Source: Marinobacter gelidimuriae
GTDB taxonomy: Bacteria; Pseudomonadota; Gammaproteobacteria; Pseudomonadales; Oleiphilaceae
DNA: 64,000 bases
Direction of reading: 5' to 3'
NCBI RefSeq assembly: GCF_000372805.1
Contig: NZ_KB889829.1
Span: 180 to 64,179 of the forward strand
The position numbers and the translations under genes are program-made. Below are positions 63,245 to 64,000 of the stretch, in pieces (positions within the stretch are counted from its first letter, which is position 1; every line of letters starts with the position of its first letter). The notes under the pieces are model-generated. The model searched no databases. It was not told the DNA's origin and saw only the letters and a list, made by a program, of their open reading frames with translations.

Positions 63245-64000
63245 ATGAATTCTTCGCCGATTCCGAATACGGCTCCGTTCGCCGAAGAGGAGATCGAGAT
63301 TCTCAACCGCGTGGTGGGGCCTGCAAGCCCCACCCAACGCGCGTGGCTTGCGGGATTTCTTGCCGGAGTGGACGCCTCCACGACGGCGCTGCAGCCGGTG
63401 GGCGGCGCGCAACCCGCCGAACCGCTGACCATCCTCTACGCCACCGAATCCGGAAACTCTGAGCGGCTAGCGTTGGACATAGCCAAGGCGGCACGCAAGA
63501 TGGGGTTGAAGCCTTCGGTCGTCGACATGGCTGATCTCGATGTGGCGACGCTCGCATCGGTACGGCGTCTTGTTGTCATCGCCGCGACCTGGGGTGAAGG
63601 TGATCCGCCCGCGCGGGCCATGCGCGCTTACGCTGAACTCATGGGTGAGGGCGCGCCGCACCTCGATGGCACCGAGTTCGGCGTTCTTGCGCTCGGCGAC
63701 ACCGCCTATACCGAGTTCTGCGCGATTGGTAAAGCGTTGGACGCAAGACTTGCGGCGCTTGGCGGCAAGCGCGTCGCCGAGCGCGTCGATTGCGATCTCG
63801 ATTTTGCGGAGCCCGCCGGGCACTGGATCGAGACGGCGCTGAAGGCGCTGGCGCCAGTTGAGGAAGCCGGTCGCCGCGTTATTGCGGTCGATTTTGGCGC
63901 GAAGGCGGCGAGCAGCTCTGGTCTTGGTCCGGTCGAGGCCGAGATCACCGAGCTTATCCAGCTCAATTCATCGCAGTCGGAAAAGGTAACGATCCATCTC
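63245..64000 (+). CDS. cysJ: CysJ-like sulfite reductase flavoprotein, incomplete at window end
   Basis: 252 residues are visible and the frame is open at the end. Residues about 60-215 form a flavodoxin domain: LTILYATESGNSERLA, ATWGEGDPPARAM and FGVLALGDTAYTEFC bind FMN. A linker then leads into the start of the FAD/NADPH reductase part. CysJ gives electrons from NADPH to sulfite reductase, a siroheme-[4Fe-4S] enzyme. The N-terminal helix (EEEIEILNRVVGPASPTQRAW) is typical of CysJ. A supply of reducing power or sulfide would fit the Fe-S island. Confidence 0.88.
   Translation, partial: MNSSPIPNTAPFAEEEIEILNRVVGPASPTQRAWLAGFLAGVDASTTALQPVGGAQPAEPLTILYATESGNSERLALDIAKAARKMGLKPSVVDMADLDVATLASVRRLVVIAATWGEGDPPARAMRAYAELMGEGAPHLDGTEFGVLALGDTAYTEFCAIGKALDARLAALGGKRVAERVDCDLDFAEPAGHWIETALKALAPVEEAGRRVIAVDFGAKAASSSGLGPVEAEITELIQLNSSQSEKVTIHL

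Overview
The window looks like about 64 kb of a gammaproteobacterial chromosome with moderate GC. Gene content (RecQ, TrkH, a Tus homologue, QseBC-like two-component pair, fused oxidoreductase/SelD, AcpH, ErpA, BolA) fits a marine gammaproteobacterium such as Marinobacter or a relative. The class is well supported and the genus is a guess. No rRNA, tRNA or CRISPR array was seen.

Layout. (1) 1-3.7 kb is AT-rich and is the end of an integron cassette array: four attC-like sites separate cassettes that carry membrane or secreted proteins of unknown function and a YefM/YoeB toxin-antitoxin pair. (2) 3.9-17.8 kb is ordinary chromosome: YehS, enoyl-CoA hydratase family, DUF192, an ABC-2 exporter, a NADH-dehydrogenase-like/SelD fusion, GNAT-nitrilase fusion, RecQ, PlsC-like acyltransferase, TrkH. 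(3) 18-25.4 kb holds a frameshifted secreted-protein gene, a homologue of the replication-terminus protein Tus, and a coupled three-gene condensin-like operon (SMC-type ATPase, small winged-helix partner, kleisin-like protein). (4) 25.4-29.8 kb has an esterase, AcpH and a CynX-like MFS gene, then a decayed Tn3-family element with about 38-bp terminal repeats and a fragment of an ACR3-type arsenite exporter. (5) 29.9-36.5 kb is a redox/metal cluster (PepSY-flavodoxin-reductase, DUF2271, PepSY protein, response regulator, sensor kinase, ferric-reductase-like protein). (6) 36.6-43.7 kb has a BON lipoprotein, a truncated VIT gene, a GtrA/glycosyltransferase/ArnT-like set with a second two-component pair, and a sulfatase gene that lost its catalytic core. 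An IS5-type remnant follows.

(7) From about 44.4 kb to the end lies the most notable region: an island devoted to iron-sulfur cluster supply and to isoprenoid synthesis by the mevalonate route. The left operon (+) is bolA-like, CGFS glutaredoxin, Mrp-DUF971, Nfu, long SelO, Sel1-repeat protein and ErpA. The right operon (-) is short SelO, sufB, sufC, sufD, A-type carrier, a 47-aa protein, a two-domain NfuA-N/SufT protein, mevalonate diphosphate decarboxylase, phosphomevalonate kinase, an HMG-CoA reductase-mevalonate kinase fusion and type 1 IPP isomerase. Next to the right operon's promoter, a MarR-family regulator with six C-terminal cysteines is transcribed divergently, and a CysJ-like flavoprotein runs off the edge.

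The two ends of the island share a 64-bp promoter module (51 of 64 positions identical, inverted) built around a 19-bp palindrome of the form TAGTnTCGnnnCGAnACTA. Further copies overlap the -10 of the suf/mevalonate promoter and lie in the marR promoter. My reading is that the MarR protein senses Fe-S or redox status and controls both operons. Fe-S repair would be switched on together with an isoprenoid pathway that avoids the [4Fe-4S] enzymes IspG and IspH. The regulator-operator link and the physiological logic are inference.
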